A stretch of 64,000 nucleotides of DNA, from the NCBI GenBank assembly GCA_020444425.1, contig JAHLLB010000018.1, positions 1 to 64,000 of the forward strand, in the 5' to 3' direction. The notes beneath the pieces are model-generated. The model was not told where the DNA came from, ran no database searches, and saw nothing but the letters and a program-made list of their open reading frames with translations. The first letter of the stretch is position 1, and each line of letters begins with the position of its first letter. This DNA comes from a bacterium (GTDB lineage Bacteria; Electryoneota; Electryoneia; Electryoneales; Electryoneaceae). The translations under genes and the position numbers were made by a program. This document shows, one piece after another, positions 7,765 through 17,358 of the stretch.

Positions 7765-9636
7765 ATGAAGAAGAGTATGCTTGTCGTGGTCGCGCTGCTG
7801 ATCGCTGTCAGCGGGTTCGCGGCGGACAAGATCCGGATCGAGAAGCTTGATGATCTCCCCCGCCACACGTACGAAGTCGAGGGACAGGCCGCTGAGTTCG
7901 TGATGGACCGTGACGCCATTCTCGATCTGGCGAAAGACGTGAAAAAGGACCTGCAAACTGATCTCGACACCTACCTGATCGAAGATCCGACCACTCTGAA
8001 GAACTATTACGCCGACCTGGGCACCATCGCGCTGATCGAGAAGGACTGGGACACGTATCTCGATTATCTGCAGAAACGACGTGAACTCGAGGACAAGGAA
8101 GCCGCGAGGCTGACCACCGGCCTGTTCATGGAATCGTACATCACCGCCGTCCGTTCCGGCGATGACATCGGCCCGGTGCTGCAGCGTGAACTGTCGCAGC
8201 GTGTCAGCGGACTGCCGTATGATGTGGTCGGCGATGTGATCAAGCAGACCAAGGGCACTTCCGAAATCATCACCGTCAACCTGCTCAAGGGTAGCCTCGA
8301 AGCAACTGTCCAGCCGGTGATTGACGGTTCCGACGGCGAGGTGTCCAAGGACATCGCGACCGGCCTGCTCGGTGCGTACACCACGGTGCACTACTACATC
8401 CCGAACAAAAGCATTGTCACCGAGGTGTACAGTGCTTACCTCGACGCCAACGCCACCGAGAAGGACGACATCTGGGCAGACCGTGATATCGAACTGCCGG
8501 AAGGCCAGGATGCGGACCCGGTCGTGATCGGCATCTGGGACAGCGGTGTTGACGCCGACATCTTCGTCCGAACCGGCCAGATGTGGACCAACGAGAACGA
8601 AGTTCCGGACAACGGCAAGGATGACGACGGCAACGGGTTCGTGGACGACGTCCACGGCATCGCGTACGACCTGCACGCCAACAAGACCCCGGACCTGCTC
8701 TACCCGATTGGCGATGTGGAAGCTGATCGCCCGCGTCTGCAGCGCCTGACCAAGGGCCTGCTCGACCTTCAGGCGAACATCGACAGTGATGAAGCCCAGG
8801 AACTGCGCGCCAACATCAGTGAGCTTGAACAGTCCGAGGTGCAGCCGTTCATCGAAGACATCAGCAAGTACGGCAACTACAGTCACGGCACGCACGTTGC
8901 CGGTATCGCGTCCGCGGGCAATCCGTACATCCGCCTGCTCGCCTGCCGCCTGTCGTTCGGCCACACCATGATCCCCGAGCTGCCGACGATCGAACAGGCT
9001 CGCAAGGATTCGGTGATGTACCAGGAAGTCTTGCAGTACTTCAAGGACAACAACGTCCGTGTGGTCAACATGAGCTGGGGCGAAAGCATCGCCGGTATCG
9101 AATCTGCCCTCGAGCAGAATAACGCCGGTGGCACCCCGGAAGAGCGCAAGGAACTGGCACGCCAGATCTTCGAAATTCGCAAGCAGGGCCTGTACGACGC
9201 GATCCGGAATGCGCCGGATATCCTCTTCGTCACCTCCGCCGGTAACTCGGACAACGACGTTGAGTTCGAGGAGTTCCTGCCAAGCTCGTTCCGCCTGCCG
9301 AACATCATCAGTATCGGAGCGGTGGACCAGGCAGGTGACGAAACCGATTTCACCAGCTTCGGCAAAGTTGATGTGTACGCGAACGGCTTCGAGGTCGAAA
9401 GCTACGTGCCGGGCGGGGACCGCATTCCCTTCAGCGGAACGTCCATGTCCAGCCCGAACGTGGTCAACCTCGCCGCCAAGCTACTCGTCATCAAGCCAGA
9501 CCTCACCTCCCAGCAGCTCGCCGGCCTGATCCTCGCCGGTACGGACGCCACCTACGCCGGCGACCGTCTCGTACTGCTGATTAACCCGAAGCGCACCTTC
9601 GGCATGCTGATGGCGTCGATGCAGCAGGCCGGTTAA
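7765..9636 (+). CDS. Secreted subtilisin-like serine protease (peptidase S8)
   Basis: This 623-residue exported protease has a signal peptide MKKSMLVVVALLIAVSGFAA and start ATG 7765 behind TTGGAG. The catalytic triad of family S8 is complete: Asp259 in VIGIWDSGVDADIF, His374 in SHGTHVAGIASAG and Ser560 in FSGTSMSSPNVVNLAAKL, with oxyanion Asn in VTSAGNSDND. The Asp-His spacing (115 residues) is much larger than in plain subtilisins, so an insertion lies between them; it includes a charged helix. About 230 residues precede the catalytic domain and could be a propeptide. It ends shortly after the Ser region with no sorting domain, so it may be periplasmic or released. Confidence 0.93.
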   Translation: MKKSMLVVVALLIAVSGFAADKIRIEKLDDLPRHTYEVEGQAAEFVMDRDAILDLAKDVKKDLQTDLDTYLIEDPTTLKNYYADLGTIALIEKDWDTYLDYLQKRRELEDKEAARLTTGLFMESYITAVRSGDDIGPVLQRELSQRVSGLPYDVVGDVIKQTKGTSEIITVNLLKGSLEATVQPVIDGSDGEVSKDIATGLLGAYTTVHYYIPNKSIVTEVYSAYLDANATEKDDIWADRDIELPEGQDADPVVIGIWDSGVDADIFVRTGQMWTNENEVPDNGKDDDGNGFVDDVHGIAYDLHANKTPDLLYPIGDVEADRPRLQRLTKGLLDLQANIDSDEAQELRANISELEQSEVQPFIEDISKYGNYSHGTHVAGIASAGNPYIRLLACRLSFGHTMIPELPTIEQARKDSVMYQEVLQYFKDNNVRVVNMSWGESIAGIESALEQNNAGGTPEERKELARQIFEIRKQGLYDAIRNAPDILFVTSAGNSDNDVEFEEFLPSSFRLPNIISIGAVDQAGDETDFTSFGKVDVYANGFEVESYVPGGDRIPFSGTSMSSPNVVNLAAKLLVIKPDLTSQQLAGLILAGTDATYAGDRLVLLINPKRTFGMLMASMQQAG

Positions 9637-9699
9637 CCAGCATTACTGACATGACGTTTTCTAGGTTCACTACACGCACTTAACTTGAAGATCAAACGG

Positions 9700-9724
9700 G
9701 GATCCCATCATTTGATGGGATCCT
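9700..9724 (+). terminator. Hairpin after the subtilisin gene
   Basis: GGATCCCATCA and TGATGGGATCC form a perfect 11-bp stem with a 2-nt loop. The downstream TCATTATTC is only moderately T-rich, so this is a likely but not textbook terminator. Confidence 0.65.
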
Positions 9725-9800
9725 CATTATTCATGTTCACCAAACCTAGCGAACTACTTGTCACTCTGGAGTAGTTACGCGCTCACCCTGTGGCTTTTCA

Positions 9801-11816
9801 CTATTCCTTGGTAACCCGTCTCACGAATTCTTCGCCGCCTAATTCATCGGTTGGTCTGATTACCGTAAAGGTCATTTCGCTGCCAGATGGAACTTGGCGA
9901 TATATGGTGTCTATCTCAATAACGGTTCCTACTTTCTGCCCATTAATTGACGTTATTATGTCGTGTTTCTTGTATTTAAGCTGTTTACGCAAGTCCTTAT
10001 CGACAACATCCAGCACGATTACCCCTCTTATCGATGGATCTAACCCAAGCGTAACCAATGTCTGCGGACTAACTGATATTGACATTATTGGCGTTTCCTC
10101 AACTTCGCCATATCTTTCATTCCTATACCTTACATTGAGATTCATATACCTATCGAACAAATATACAATTTGTTGACGCACTTCCAGGATCCTTGCACGA
10201 GCATCTATATCATCAATTTGTTTTCCATCATAACGAATTACATAGTCATATGCTGTGCGAAATAGTGTACCAGCCCTTCTTTCTAACAAATCTCTTTTTG
10301 TTTCTCTTGGTGTCCATTTAGTAGTGTCATAATGAATTGGACTTCCACCTGTAGCAAGAACTATCTCTATCAGTTCTATACGATCATCTATATATTCTTC
10401 ACTTGGCACAAAGCTCATAAATATATCTTGGCATATACTTAGCAATATATTCTGTCCACTGTTATTAGGATCTACACCATTTGATAGTAGTGTTTGCAGC
10501 ATATCAACTCTCGTCTCTTGACTATATTTATTGGTAAAACAATTATCAATATAATAATCCAATGGATGCTTGGTTCTTACTACATAGCCAGTATCATCAT
10601 ATTTATAAAAGTTTGGATAAGCACCGTTTGCTAATAATAATTCTGCAGCAGAAATATTTGCTTTCTCTATTGCCATTAATAATGGTGTCATATTGTTGCT
10701 AAATTGTTCGTTAGGGTCATATCCACACAGCATAGCTAGTTCTAATTTGGATATAGGCTCACCACAGTAGTAAAATATGCTGGTCTTAGCAGTTGCAGAC
10801 AAAGAAGACATATTAGTCTTTAAATGTTGTTGATATTTTTCAGTGCTATTCTTTATATAGTAATCGTATTCGTACGCATCTGTTACTATCTTATCATTGT
10901 CAATCCAATAACCTATTATTTCATTTGATGTGTTATTAATAATTCTCATTGCTACAACATTAACATTTACGTTTAGTATGCAGTCATATGTATATTTCCA
11001 ATATTTATTACCTATACTTCGGTTGTAATCATAAGCATTATCTGCATTATCTAAGCCATGCTGATCTATAAGTGTTTGATAAAAATAACTGTTTCTTAAA
11101 TTAGAATAAACTAACTCATGATCATCAAATTCTACAACCATTTGCATTGATAGTTGCTCATCATCAATGAGTGACCTTATTTTTCTTGCTTCCTCTGTAT
11201 CATAAACTCTATAAATATAATTGTTATTGTTACTTATTAATAAGGTTATATAAATATTATCTAAACCGATTTGATTATTGTTCGCATACTCTGCATTTGT
11301 AATATTCGAGTTAATTGCATAAATATCCTGTTCCTTATCTAGTTCATATACAATATTTTCATATCTCGGCATAATCGTATATGAATTGTTTTCAAAATCA
11401 TATTCACTAAATAAAAAATAATCCTCCGCATTCCAAATAACTCTGGATACGATATGATCATTTTGTCGTCTCATATTCTCAACAGACTCATTAAAATCTA
11501 TCCTGTCAAACTCGTTTAACTCTTCTATTGAGCCTAAATATTCATAATTCGTTAATCGGTGAAAATCGTCAAATATTTGCTTTTCTGTCGTAAAAGATGG
11601 ATCAGATCGTTTATCTGTCCAGATATTGGGATTCATAAATACGCTGTCTAAAACGCAAAACTCAGATGATTTAATTTCATAACTTTCAAATTCTGCAGAG
11701 GCAGAGGTTACTGTAATCACTGAGGCAATGAATAGAATGAATAGCAAGTCTAAACGCGTTTTTCCAATGAGTGCTTGTAGCTTCTGCGTGTATGAGTCAT
11801 CCATTGCGGCTGTCAT
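9801..11816 (-). CDS. AT-rich secreted protein with ankyrin repeats and a C-terminal PDZ-like domain
   Basis: This 671-residue protein has a signal peptide (LDLLFILFIASVITVTSASA, residues about 25-45). Residues 45-350 are unrecognised and Asn/Tyr/Asp-rich. Residues about 370-470 hold ankyrin-like repeats (PLLMAIEKANISAAELLLANG, LLSNGVDPNNSG). Residues about 560-660 hold a PDZ-like fold with a GVIVLDVV strand, KYKKHDIITSINGQKVG, and a final MTFTVIRP strand. Base use is strikingly AT-rich (11 G/C in 11221-11280), unlike the flanking genes, while the PDZ-coding end is less so. This points to horizontal transfer. GGGGGAG 6 nt upstream fixes ATG 11816. The role is unknown; ankyrin plus PDZ suggests protein binding. 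Confidence 0.85.
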   Translation of the reverse strand: MTAAMDDSYTQKLQALIGKTRLDLLFILFIASVITVTSASAEFESYEIKSSEFCVLDSVFMNPNIWTDKRSDPSFTTEKQIFDDFHRLTNYEYLGSIEELNEFDRIDFNESVENMRRQNDHIVSRVIWNAEDYFLFSEYDFENNSYTIMPRYENIVYELDKEQDIYAINSNITNAEYANNNQIGLDNIYITLLISNNNNYIYRVYDTEEARKIRSLIDDEQLSMQMVVEFDDHELVYSNLRNSYFYQTLIDQHGLDNADNAYDYNRSIGNKYWKYTYDCILNVNVNVVAMRIINNTSNEIIGYWIDNDKIVTDAYEYDYYIKNSTEKYQQHLKTNMSSLSATAKTSIFYYCGEPISKLELAMLCGYDPNEQFSNNMTPLLMAIEKANISAAELLLANGAYPNFYKYDDTGYVVRTKHPLDYYIDNCFTNKYSQETRVDMLQTLLSNGVDPNNSGQNILLSICQDIFMSFVPSEEYIDDRIELIEIVLATGGSPIHYDTTKWTPRETKRDLLERRAGTLFRTAYDYVIRYDGKQIDDIDARARILEVRQQIVYLFDRYMNLNVRYRNERYGEVEETPIMSISVSPQTLVTLGLDPSIRGVIVLDVVDKDLRKQLKYKKHDIITSINGQKVGTVIEIDTIYRQVPSGSEMTFTVIRPTDELGGEEFVRRVTKE

Positions 11817-12081
11817 GTGTGGCTCCCCCACCTAACGTTTCGGTACCAGATTCCTTCTCCCAACGGCATCATATTATACTTAGCAAGGCCAATAGTCAAC
11901 CGAGCAGCATGAACCTTTGATCGCGATTTGATATGCCAGCAGTGAACGCTAGCCATGCTCATGGCTTCCCTGCAGCCGGCTGGCCAATCAATCGGCATAC
12001 GTAGTGAACAATTGCAGGTGTCCCTTGTCTCTTTCCATCTCGTATATTCACCATAACTGATCCCATACATCGGATTCTACC

Positions 12082-13212
12082 GTGGCCTTAACTATACCCG
12101 ACGAACTCCTGCCCCGCACCGCCGATCCGCGCTGTGCCCACTTCGGCGAATGCGGCGGATGCTCGTTCCAGGACGTACCGTACGACGCCCAGCTCGCCGC
12201 GAAACGGTCGGTCATCGAAGAACACCTCGGCCGGACCGTTGAGATCGTACCGAGCCCAAACCCGTGGGGATATCGTCACCGGATGGATTACGTCACCGCG
12301 TTCGGCAAGATCGGCCTGCGGAAGCGAGGTGATGGCAAGCAGGTGATCGACCTCAACGAATGCCACATCGTGCCACAGCGGGTCAGTGACCTCCTCCCCG
12401 ACCTGCACACCTGGTTGGACGAACTCGGCATTCGTGGCTGGAACCTGGTCACCAAACGCGGCGACCTGCGTTACATCACTTTCCGGCACGCGTTTTCGTC
12501 CGATCAACTGATGGTCATTCTCGTCACCTTCCGCCGGGATTCGTCCGTGCAACCAGTGGCGGAACGGCTGGCCGAACACGTCGAATCAGTCGTGTGGTCG
12601 GTGCAGGAACGGGTGGGGGACGATTCCCACGGTGAGGTGCAGAAGGTCTGGGGACGGGAAACTCTCGACCAATCCATTGGCGACTTCACCTTCGAAATCA
12701 GCCCCGGCTGCTTCTTCCAGAACAACCTGCTGCTGGTCGACCGGATGTATCAACGCGCGGCCTCATACGTCAACGGCTACACCTTCGACCTGTTCTGCGG
12801 CACTGGCACTATCGGTATTTACGCTTCGCGGCAGGCGGACAAGGTGCTGGGGGTGGAAGTCGTCCCGGAGAACATCGAGCTGGCAAAGCGAAACCTCGAA
12901 CGAAACGCGGTCGACAACGTCGAATATGTCCTCGACAACGCCAACCACTTCCTCGCGCACTACGATGGCTCAACGCCGGACACCGTCATCCTCGATCCCC
13001 CGCGTTCAGGTTTGGCGCCGAAACTGATCCGGAAATTGAACCGGCTCGGCGCGAAACGGATCGTGTACGTCTCCTGCAACCCGAAAACGTTCACCGCCGA
13101 CCTCGAACAGTTCGAAGGCTACGAATTGATGGAGGCCGAGGCGTACGACATGTTCCCGCAAACTCCGCATGCCGAGCTGGTCACGCTGCTCGAACGGCAG
13201 GATGTTTCCTGA
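12082..13212 (+). CDS. Fe-S 5-methyluridine RNA methyltransferase (RlmD/TrmA family)
   Basis: This 376-residue enzyme methylates C5 of a uridine in 23S rRNA or tRNA using SAM. The [4Fe-4S] ligand set is visible as C18-x5-C24-x2-C27 with a fourth at C94 (ECHIV). The SAM site is FDLFCGTGTIGIYA, the conserved VILDPPRSGL motif follows, the catalytic nucleophile is Cys332 in YVSCNPKT, and the general-base region DMFPQTPHAE ends the protein. No TRAM domain precedes the cluster, so the exact target (rlmC, rlmD or trmA type) is open. The start is GTG 12082, with no strong RBS. A terminator follows the stop. Confidence 0.93.
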   Translation: MALTIPDELLPRTADPRCAHFGECGGCSFQDVPYDAQLAAKRSVIEEHLGRTVEIVPSPNPWGYRHRMDYVTAFGKIGLRKRGDGKQVIDLNECHIVPQRVSDLLPDLHTWLDELGIRGWNLVTKRGDLRYITFRHAFSSDQLMVILVTFRRDSSVQPVAERLAEHVESVVWSVQERVGDDSHGEVQKVWGRETLDQSIGDFTFEISPGCFFQNNLLLVDRMYQRAASYVNGYTFDLFCGTGTIGIYASRQADKVLGVEVVPENIELAKRNLERNAVDNVEYVLDNANHFLAHYDGSTPDTVILDPPRSGLAPKLIRKLNRLGAKRIVYVSCNPKTFTADLEQFEGYELMEAEAYDMFPQTPHAELVTLLERQDVS

Positions 13213-13235
13213 AAACCTCCTTGAACATTCCGTCG

Positions 13236-13269
13236 ACCGAAAACACTCACCGTGTTTTCGGTTTTTTTT
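13236..13269 (+). terminator. Rho-independent terminator
   Basis: ACCGAAAACAC and GTGTTTTCGGT form a perfect stem with a TCACC-type loop, followed by eight T. It ends the methyltransferase transcript. Confidence 0.92.
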
Positions 13270-13893
13270 CGTCTATCGGCAAATACTGACAAGAAGCTTC
13301 AAGACATTTTCGGCAACTCGCTCGATTTGTTAAACTTTTTTCGTGGAATCACGACCCCGCAAAGTCTCATCAGATGCTACCTCTTGATTACACAGGAGTT
13401 TGTCCCGAGAAATGCAGGCATGCTGTTGAATTTATTACAGTTTAGCCAGATGGGCTGGTTGCAATGTGCGAAGTGAAGACCAGGACTTGAAATAGACAAT
13501 AGACGAAATACAGCAATGCCAGTCTCGGGTATGGCTCTGGAGCTCGGAGAAGAAATTTCGCAATTTTATGAAAATGCTGGTATTTCAATTCTCGTTCCAT
13601 TATACTCAGTGTCTGAATTCGTATGCTGGTTCAAACTGAGTTGGAGGAGCATACTCGGCAACCAGGACGTATTTGCTTGCACTGCTTCGACGATATGCCG
13701 AACCCCCACCTGTGCCCGATACATCCACAAGACGCACAGGTACATAGATCGATCTTCACACAACAAGACGGCTTGCGTGACGGTTCCCGTGTACAACTTC
13801 ACTGAACGGGGCACCCGTTCATTTGAATCCCAGGGCTTGTTTTCCATTGAGGAAGGCAAGAGAACAGCGCGCAAACATTTATGGAGGTCACAC
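13270..13893. other. Long intergenic leader before the sorting-domain protein
   Basis: About 620 nt hold no supported gene. The reading frame of the downstream gene happens to stay open back to 13516, but the added residues have no signal peptide and unusual composition, and a strong RBS with signal peptide marks the real start at 13894. A promoter must lie here, but none was identified with confidence. Confidence 0.5.
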
Positions 13894-16224
13894 ATGAAGC
13901 GTGCATTTTTGGTCTTCGGACTGGTATTACTTTTTGCGGCTACCGGCTTCGCTTTTAACGAAGCGGCGTTGGAACAGGCGCAAAACACCGACAACCCCAC
14001 CGACGCCCAGCGTGAACTGCTGGAAGCGTATTCCCAGTGGGAATCTGGACAAAATCAGATTGACCACATGGGCGGTCCGGATGCTGCCGGCTATATCTTC
14101 ATGGACAGCCAGGAAGCCGGTGGACCGACGTTTGACTGGATCGACTTGACAGCGACCGGTACCGTGATCGACAGCCTGTGGGACACCAACTATGTTGGTC
14201 CGTACCCGATCGGCTTCAGCTTCCCGTTCTACGGTAGCACGTACACCGAGTTCTGGGTGCATTCCGATGGCGCGATCGCCTTCGTCGACTACCCGTCCTC
14301 GATCGGCCTCGGCAACGACCCGCTGCCGTCCACAGACGTCCACGGTCCGACCGTCTGCTTCTTCTGGGACGACATGGATCCGGGCGACCCGCAGGGTGGC
14401 CACGTCAATCGTAACTACTACGAAACGATGACCATCGGTACCCAGCAGGCGCTCGTGCTGCACTGCGACGACTTTGCCGAGTATGGCACCAACTACGATC
14501 AGTTGGATGTTAACGTCATCCTGTTCGAAGACGGTACCATCAAAATCCAGTATGACGACGTCGATGTGGATCTTGATATTAATGGCGAAACCATTGGTAT
14601 CCAGAACCTTGACGGTAGCGACCCCGGCGTGATCGCGCTGGAAGCCAGCTACAACGCCGACCCGGCTGACTATCCGTTCAACCAGCTCGCGATTCAGTTC
14701 GAGCAGCTGACCCCGGATGCAACCCTTGACGGTACAGTCACCGAACTCGGTTCCGGCGACCCGATCGTTGGCGCGGACGTAACCTACGGTTCGTTCTCCA
14801 CCACCACCGATGACTTCGGTTACTATTCATTCGCCGATCTTTACAGCGGCACGACGAACACCCTGTCCGTCAGCATGCTGGGCTACTTCCCGTATGAAAG
14901 CGACATCACCCTCGCGGTTGGCGCCAACACGCAGGACGTCACGCTTGAGATGATTCCGCCGCCGGACTACCTGAACAGCTTTGAAGTCAACGGCGATCCG
15001 TTCTTCGACGATGGTAACGGCGAATGGGAATGGGGCGAACCGGTCAACCTCGGTGGCGACCATGATGGTCCGGGTTCCGCGTTTGACGGCACCAACGCCT
15101 GGGCGACGAACCTCGACGGTGTTCACACCGATACTGGTGGCAACCGCTGGCTTACCTCCGGCTACTTCGAACTGGGCGACGCTCCGGTACTGAGCTACTA
15201 TCACTGGTTCGATTACAACGACAACTACGACGGCTACAACTTCAACATCTCTCTCGACGGTGGCGACACCTGGATTCTGCTGCAGCCGGATATTGGATAC
15301 TCTGGCCTGTGCTCCTACACCGGCTTCACCGATCAGGAAGTGTTCTACAACGACGAAACTCCGCCGACACCGGGCGAGATGGAATGGGCGCAGGTTACTT
15401 ATGACCTGAGCGCGTACGCGAACGAAACCGTCGTCTTTGGTTTCCAGCACATCGCGTCGACCGTCGTCAGCTACTACGGCGTTTGCTTCGACTACGTCCA
15501 GGGCTGGGATCTGATGGATGTCCCTCCGCCGCAGGCTACGGTTGACATCTCGATCATCACCGGTGCTGATGTTCCGGCTGAGGGTGGCGAGATCGTTTAT
15601 AACCTGTTCCTCGAGAACAACACCGGTATGGTGCAGACCGCCAACCTGTGGTTGTCCGCGACGTTGCCGAACATGAGCAACTACAACATCTGGAACTACA
15701 ACTACACCTTCCTGCCGGGTTACGCGGCTGGTGAAGGCATGGTCGTTGACGTTCCGGCGTTTGCTCCGGCCGGCGACTACATGCTGACCATTAACCTCGG
15801 CGTGTTCCCGAACTTCTCGCTGTATAACGACAGTGAACCGTTCAACAAGGCCGCCGCTGGCGTCGCCTCGACAGGTGACTTCAACCTGAGTGGCAGCAAG
15901 CCGGTCCTCGTGGGTACCGCGATCGCGGCTGACGAAGCCGAAGCGACCGTCGTTCCGACCGAGTTCGAGCTGGGCCAGGCCTATCCGAACCCGTTCAACC
16001 CGACCGCCAACTTCAGCGTCTCACTGCCGGAAGCGGCCGACCTGAACGTGCGCGTGTTCAACGTGATGGGTCAGCAGGTTGCTGAGCTGGCGAACAGCCG
16101 CACCAACGCCGGCGTGCACAACTTCACCTTCAACGGTGCCAACCTGTCCAGCGGTGTGTATTTCATCCAGGCGCAGGTTCCGGGTCAGCTGAATGCGATC
16201 CAGAAGGTCACCCTGATGAAGTAA
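13894..16224 (+). CDS. Large secreted surface protein with type IX sorting domain
   Basis: This 776-residue protein starts at ATG 13894 (GGAGG 6 nt upstream) with signal peptide KRAFLVFGLVLLFAATGFAF. Residues about 45-270 form a beta domain (YPIGFSFPFYGSTYTEFWV, HSDGAIAFVDY) of the type found in many FCB surface proteins. Residues about 275-350 resemble a carboxypeptidase-regulatory-like repeat (GDPIVGADVTYGSFSTTTDD). Residues about 360-550 look like a jelly-roll/immune-inhibitor-A-type domain. The final 80 residues are a Por/T9SS sorting domain: AYPNPFNPTANFSVSLPEA, VFNVMGQQV, LSSGVYFIQAQ. The protein should therefore cross the outer membrane by type IX secretion. The machinery itself is not in this window. 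Confidence 0.9.
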   Translation: MKRAFLVFGLVLLFAATGFAFNEAALEQAQNTDNPTDAQRELLEAYSQWESGQNQIDHMGGPDAAGYIFMDSQEAGGPTFDWIDLTATGTVIDSLWDTNYVGPYPIGFSFPFYGSTYTEFWVHSDGAIAFVDYPSSIGLGNDPLPSTDVHGPTVCFFWDDMDPGDPQGGHVNRNYYETMTIGTQQALVLHCDDFAEYGTNYDQLDVNVILFEDGTIKIQYDDVDVDLDINGETIGIQNLDGSDPGVIALEASYNADPADYPFNQLAIQFEQLTPDATLDGTVTELGSGDPIVGADVTYGSFSTTTDDFGYYSFADLYSGTTNTLSVSMLGYFPYESDITLAVGANTQDVTLEMIPPPDYLNSFEVNGDPFFDDGNGEWEWGEPVNLGGDHDGPGSAFDGTNAWATNLDGVHTDTGGNRWLTSGYFELGDAPVLSYYHWFDYNDNYDGYNFNISLDGGDTWILLQPDIGYSGLCSYTGFTDQEVFYNDETPPTPGEMEWAQVTYDLSAYANETVVFGFQHIASTVVSYYGVCFDYVQGWDLMDVPPPQATVDISIITGADVPAEGGEIVYNLFLENNTGMVQTANLWLSATLPNMSNYNIWNYNYTFLPGYAAGEGMVVDVPAFAPAGDYMLTINLGVFPNFSLYNDSEPFNKAAAGVASTGDFNLSGSKPVLVGTAIAADEAEATVVPTEFELGQAYPNPFNPTANFSVSLPEAADLNVRVFNVMGQQVAELANSRTNAGVHNFTFNGANLSSGVYFIQAQVPGQLNAIQKVTLMK

Positions 16225-16279
16225 GCTGTGCGTACATCCGGAACCGCATTGGTTTCGGATCACGGTAGCATAACCCAAT

Positions 16280-16313
16280 CCGGGAAAGCTCAATCGAGCT
16301 TTCCCGGTTTTTC
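16280..16313 (+). terminator. Rho-independent terminator
   Basis: CCGGGAAAGCTC and GAGCTTTCCCGG form a 12-bp stem around AATC, followed by TTTTTC. It ends the preceding surface-protein gene. Confidence 0.93.
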
Positions 16314-16608
16314 TTGACCCCGTATTGCCGCATTCACAACAACTGTTTGTGTTTTTTGTCTATTCTATTTGCAGTACGCTAGCGACGAAGTCTAACCCGT
16401 TTCTTACCAACCGGATGACCTGACTACCAAAAAAGCCGACGTTTTACCTCTGAGAGCTTACTTGAATTCGTGAATCTGTCAATATTGATAACGTGCTGTT
16501 GATTTGAATGCCGCATTGTCACCGGAGAAGACAATGATACTGTTATAACCAGTAGAAAGTCGAACCCCAAATAATTCAACCCATTCGGCCGTTCATGCAA
16601 CACTAGTG
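16314..16608. other. Intergenic stretch, nothing recognised
   Basis: About 295 nt between the terminator and the strong promoter at 16609 show no open frame with coding character and no clear repeat. Confidence 0.5.
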
Positions 16609-16637
16609 TTGACAGTCAAGCGCAGCTGTAGTATACT
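16609..16637 (+). promoter_or_regulatory. Consensus-like sigma70 promoter
   Basis: TTGACA (16609-16614) and TATACT (16632-16637) are separated by exactly 17 bp. Transcription should begin near 16644, about 240 nt before the first small secreted protein, leaving a long leader with several hairpins. It is the best promoter match noticed in the window. Confidence 0.8.
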
Positions 16638-16653
16638 GTGATAGACAAGCTTC

Positions 16654-16712
16654 TGTGTTTTTAGGAAATGCTTAGTTTTTGGTCTTAAGCATCCCAATTT
16701 TCCTAAAACACG
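16654..16712 (+). promoter_or_regulatory. Large two-step hairpin at the 5' end of the leader
   Basis: The outer arms GTGTTTTTAGGAAA and TTTCCTAAAACAC pair with one bulged T. Inside them ATGCTTA pairs with TAAGCAT. The hairpin begins about 10 nt after the predicted transcription start, so it would cap the mRNA 5' end. It could stabilise the transcript, act in regulation, or be a remnant of a small mobile element. Confidence 0.6.
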
Positions 16713-16778
16713 ATTGTTCATGCACGTCTCCCTCGCACAGCTTTCCAACGTCTTCCATATTCTAGAATCTTTAAAAAT

Positions 16779-16857
16779 AAGAGTTAATCACTCTTTTAGC
16801 TCTATTTACACTTTTATAAGTGTCTATTCGTGATCGTTCCACCTGGGGAGGTGGGAC
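16779..16857 (+). promoter_or_regulatory. Three further leader hairpins before the RBS
   Basis: Three short stems follow each other: AAGAGT/ACTCTT (16779-16795), ACACTT/AAGTGT (16808-16823) and GTTCCACCT/AGGTGGGAC with a GGGG loop (16836-16857). The last ends 10 nt before the AAAGGAGG ribosome binding site at 16868. The arrangement suggests control of translation or mRNA stability. It does not match a riboswitch class I recognise. Confidence 0.55.
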
Positions 16858-16882
16858 ATGTACGCACAAAGGAGGAAAGAGG

Positions 16883-17245
16883 ATGAAGCGCTATCTGGTA
16901 TGGGGAATGGTTGGCCTGTTGCTGCTGGCAATGACCGGCATCGCATCGGCCACCGTGTGGCAGGGTACTCTGGATCCGGGTGACTATGTCACCACGCCGA
17001 TCTCCAACGTCAACGATGTCCAGTGCAAGTCAAAAATGACCTGCATGATTCCGACGCTGAGCCCGATCCCGCATCAAACCTGGGTCACCCATGGGATGTC
17101 GCTGGAGTATCTCCACTCGGCAGATCTGATGTACAACCAGACTTCGTACTCGAGCGGCAGCATCAACTACGGCACCGCCACCCTGCATTGGCGTGTGGGC
17201 ACTGCGGTTTCCAACGGTTACTCGCTGTTCGTGTTCGTCTGGTAA
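16883..17245 (+). CDS. Small secreted protein, member 1 of a tandem pair
   Basis: This 120-residue protein has a clear signal peptide (KRYLVWGMVGLLLLAMTGIASA) and a mature part of about 97 residues. The start is ATG 16883, with a near-perfect AAAGGAGG RBS 7 nt upstream. The mature sequence starts TVWQGTLDPGDYV and holds a Cys pair CKSKMTC followed by PIPHQTWVTHG, then YLHSADLMY, and ends in hydrophobic SLFVFVW. The next gene encodes a paralogue with the same landmarks. No known family was recognised. The strong promoter and RBS suggest high expression, perhaps as an abundant envelope or extracellular protein. Confidence 0.88.
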   Translation: MKRYLVWGMVGLLLLAMTGIASATVWQGTLDPGDYVTTPISNVNDVQCKSKMTCMIPTLSPIPHQTWVTHGMSLEYLHSADLMYNQTSYSSGSINYGTATLHWRVGTAVSNGYSLFVFVW

Positions 17246-17358
17246 GCCAGGCTGAAGCTCACTCCGGACGGCGGACGATCTTGTCCGCCGTCTGAATTTG
17301 TAGAACCGAATGTCCATTGTTTGGCCCAAACCCAAACACAAAACGTGGAGAAAGAAGC

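Noticed and set aside
11813-12070. 85-codon minus-strand frame upstream of the ankyrin/PDZ gene
   Set aside because: It overlaps the RBS of that gene, has unusual Cys/Trp-rich composition and no recognisable family. It may be a degraded remnant but cannot be supported.
13516-13893. In-frame N-terminal extension of the large sorting-domain protein
   Set aside because: The extension precedes a complete signal peptide with a GGAGG RBS at 13894, and has atypical composition.
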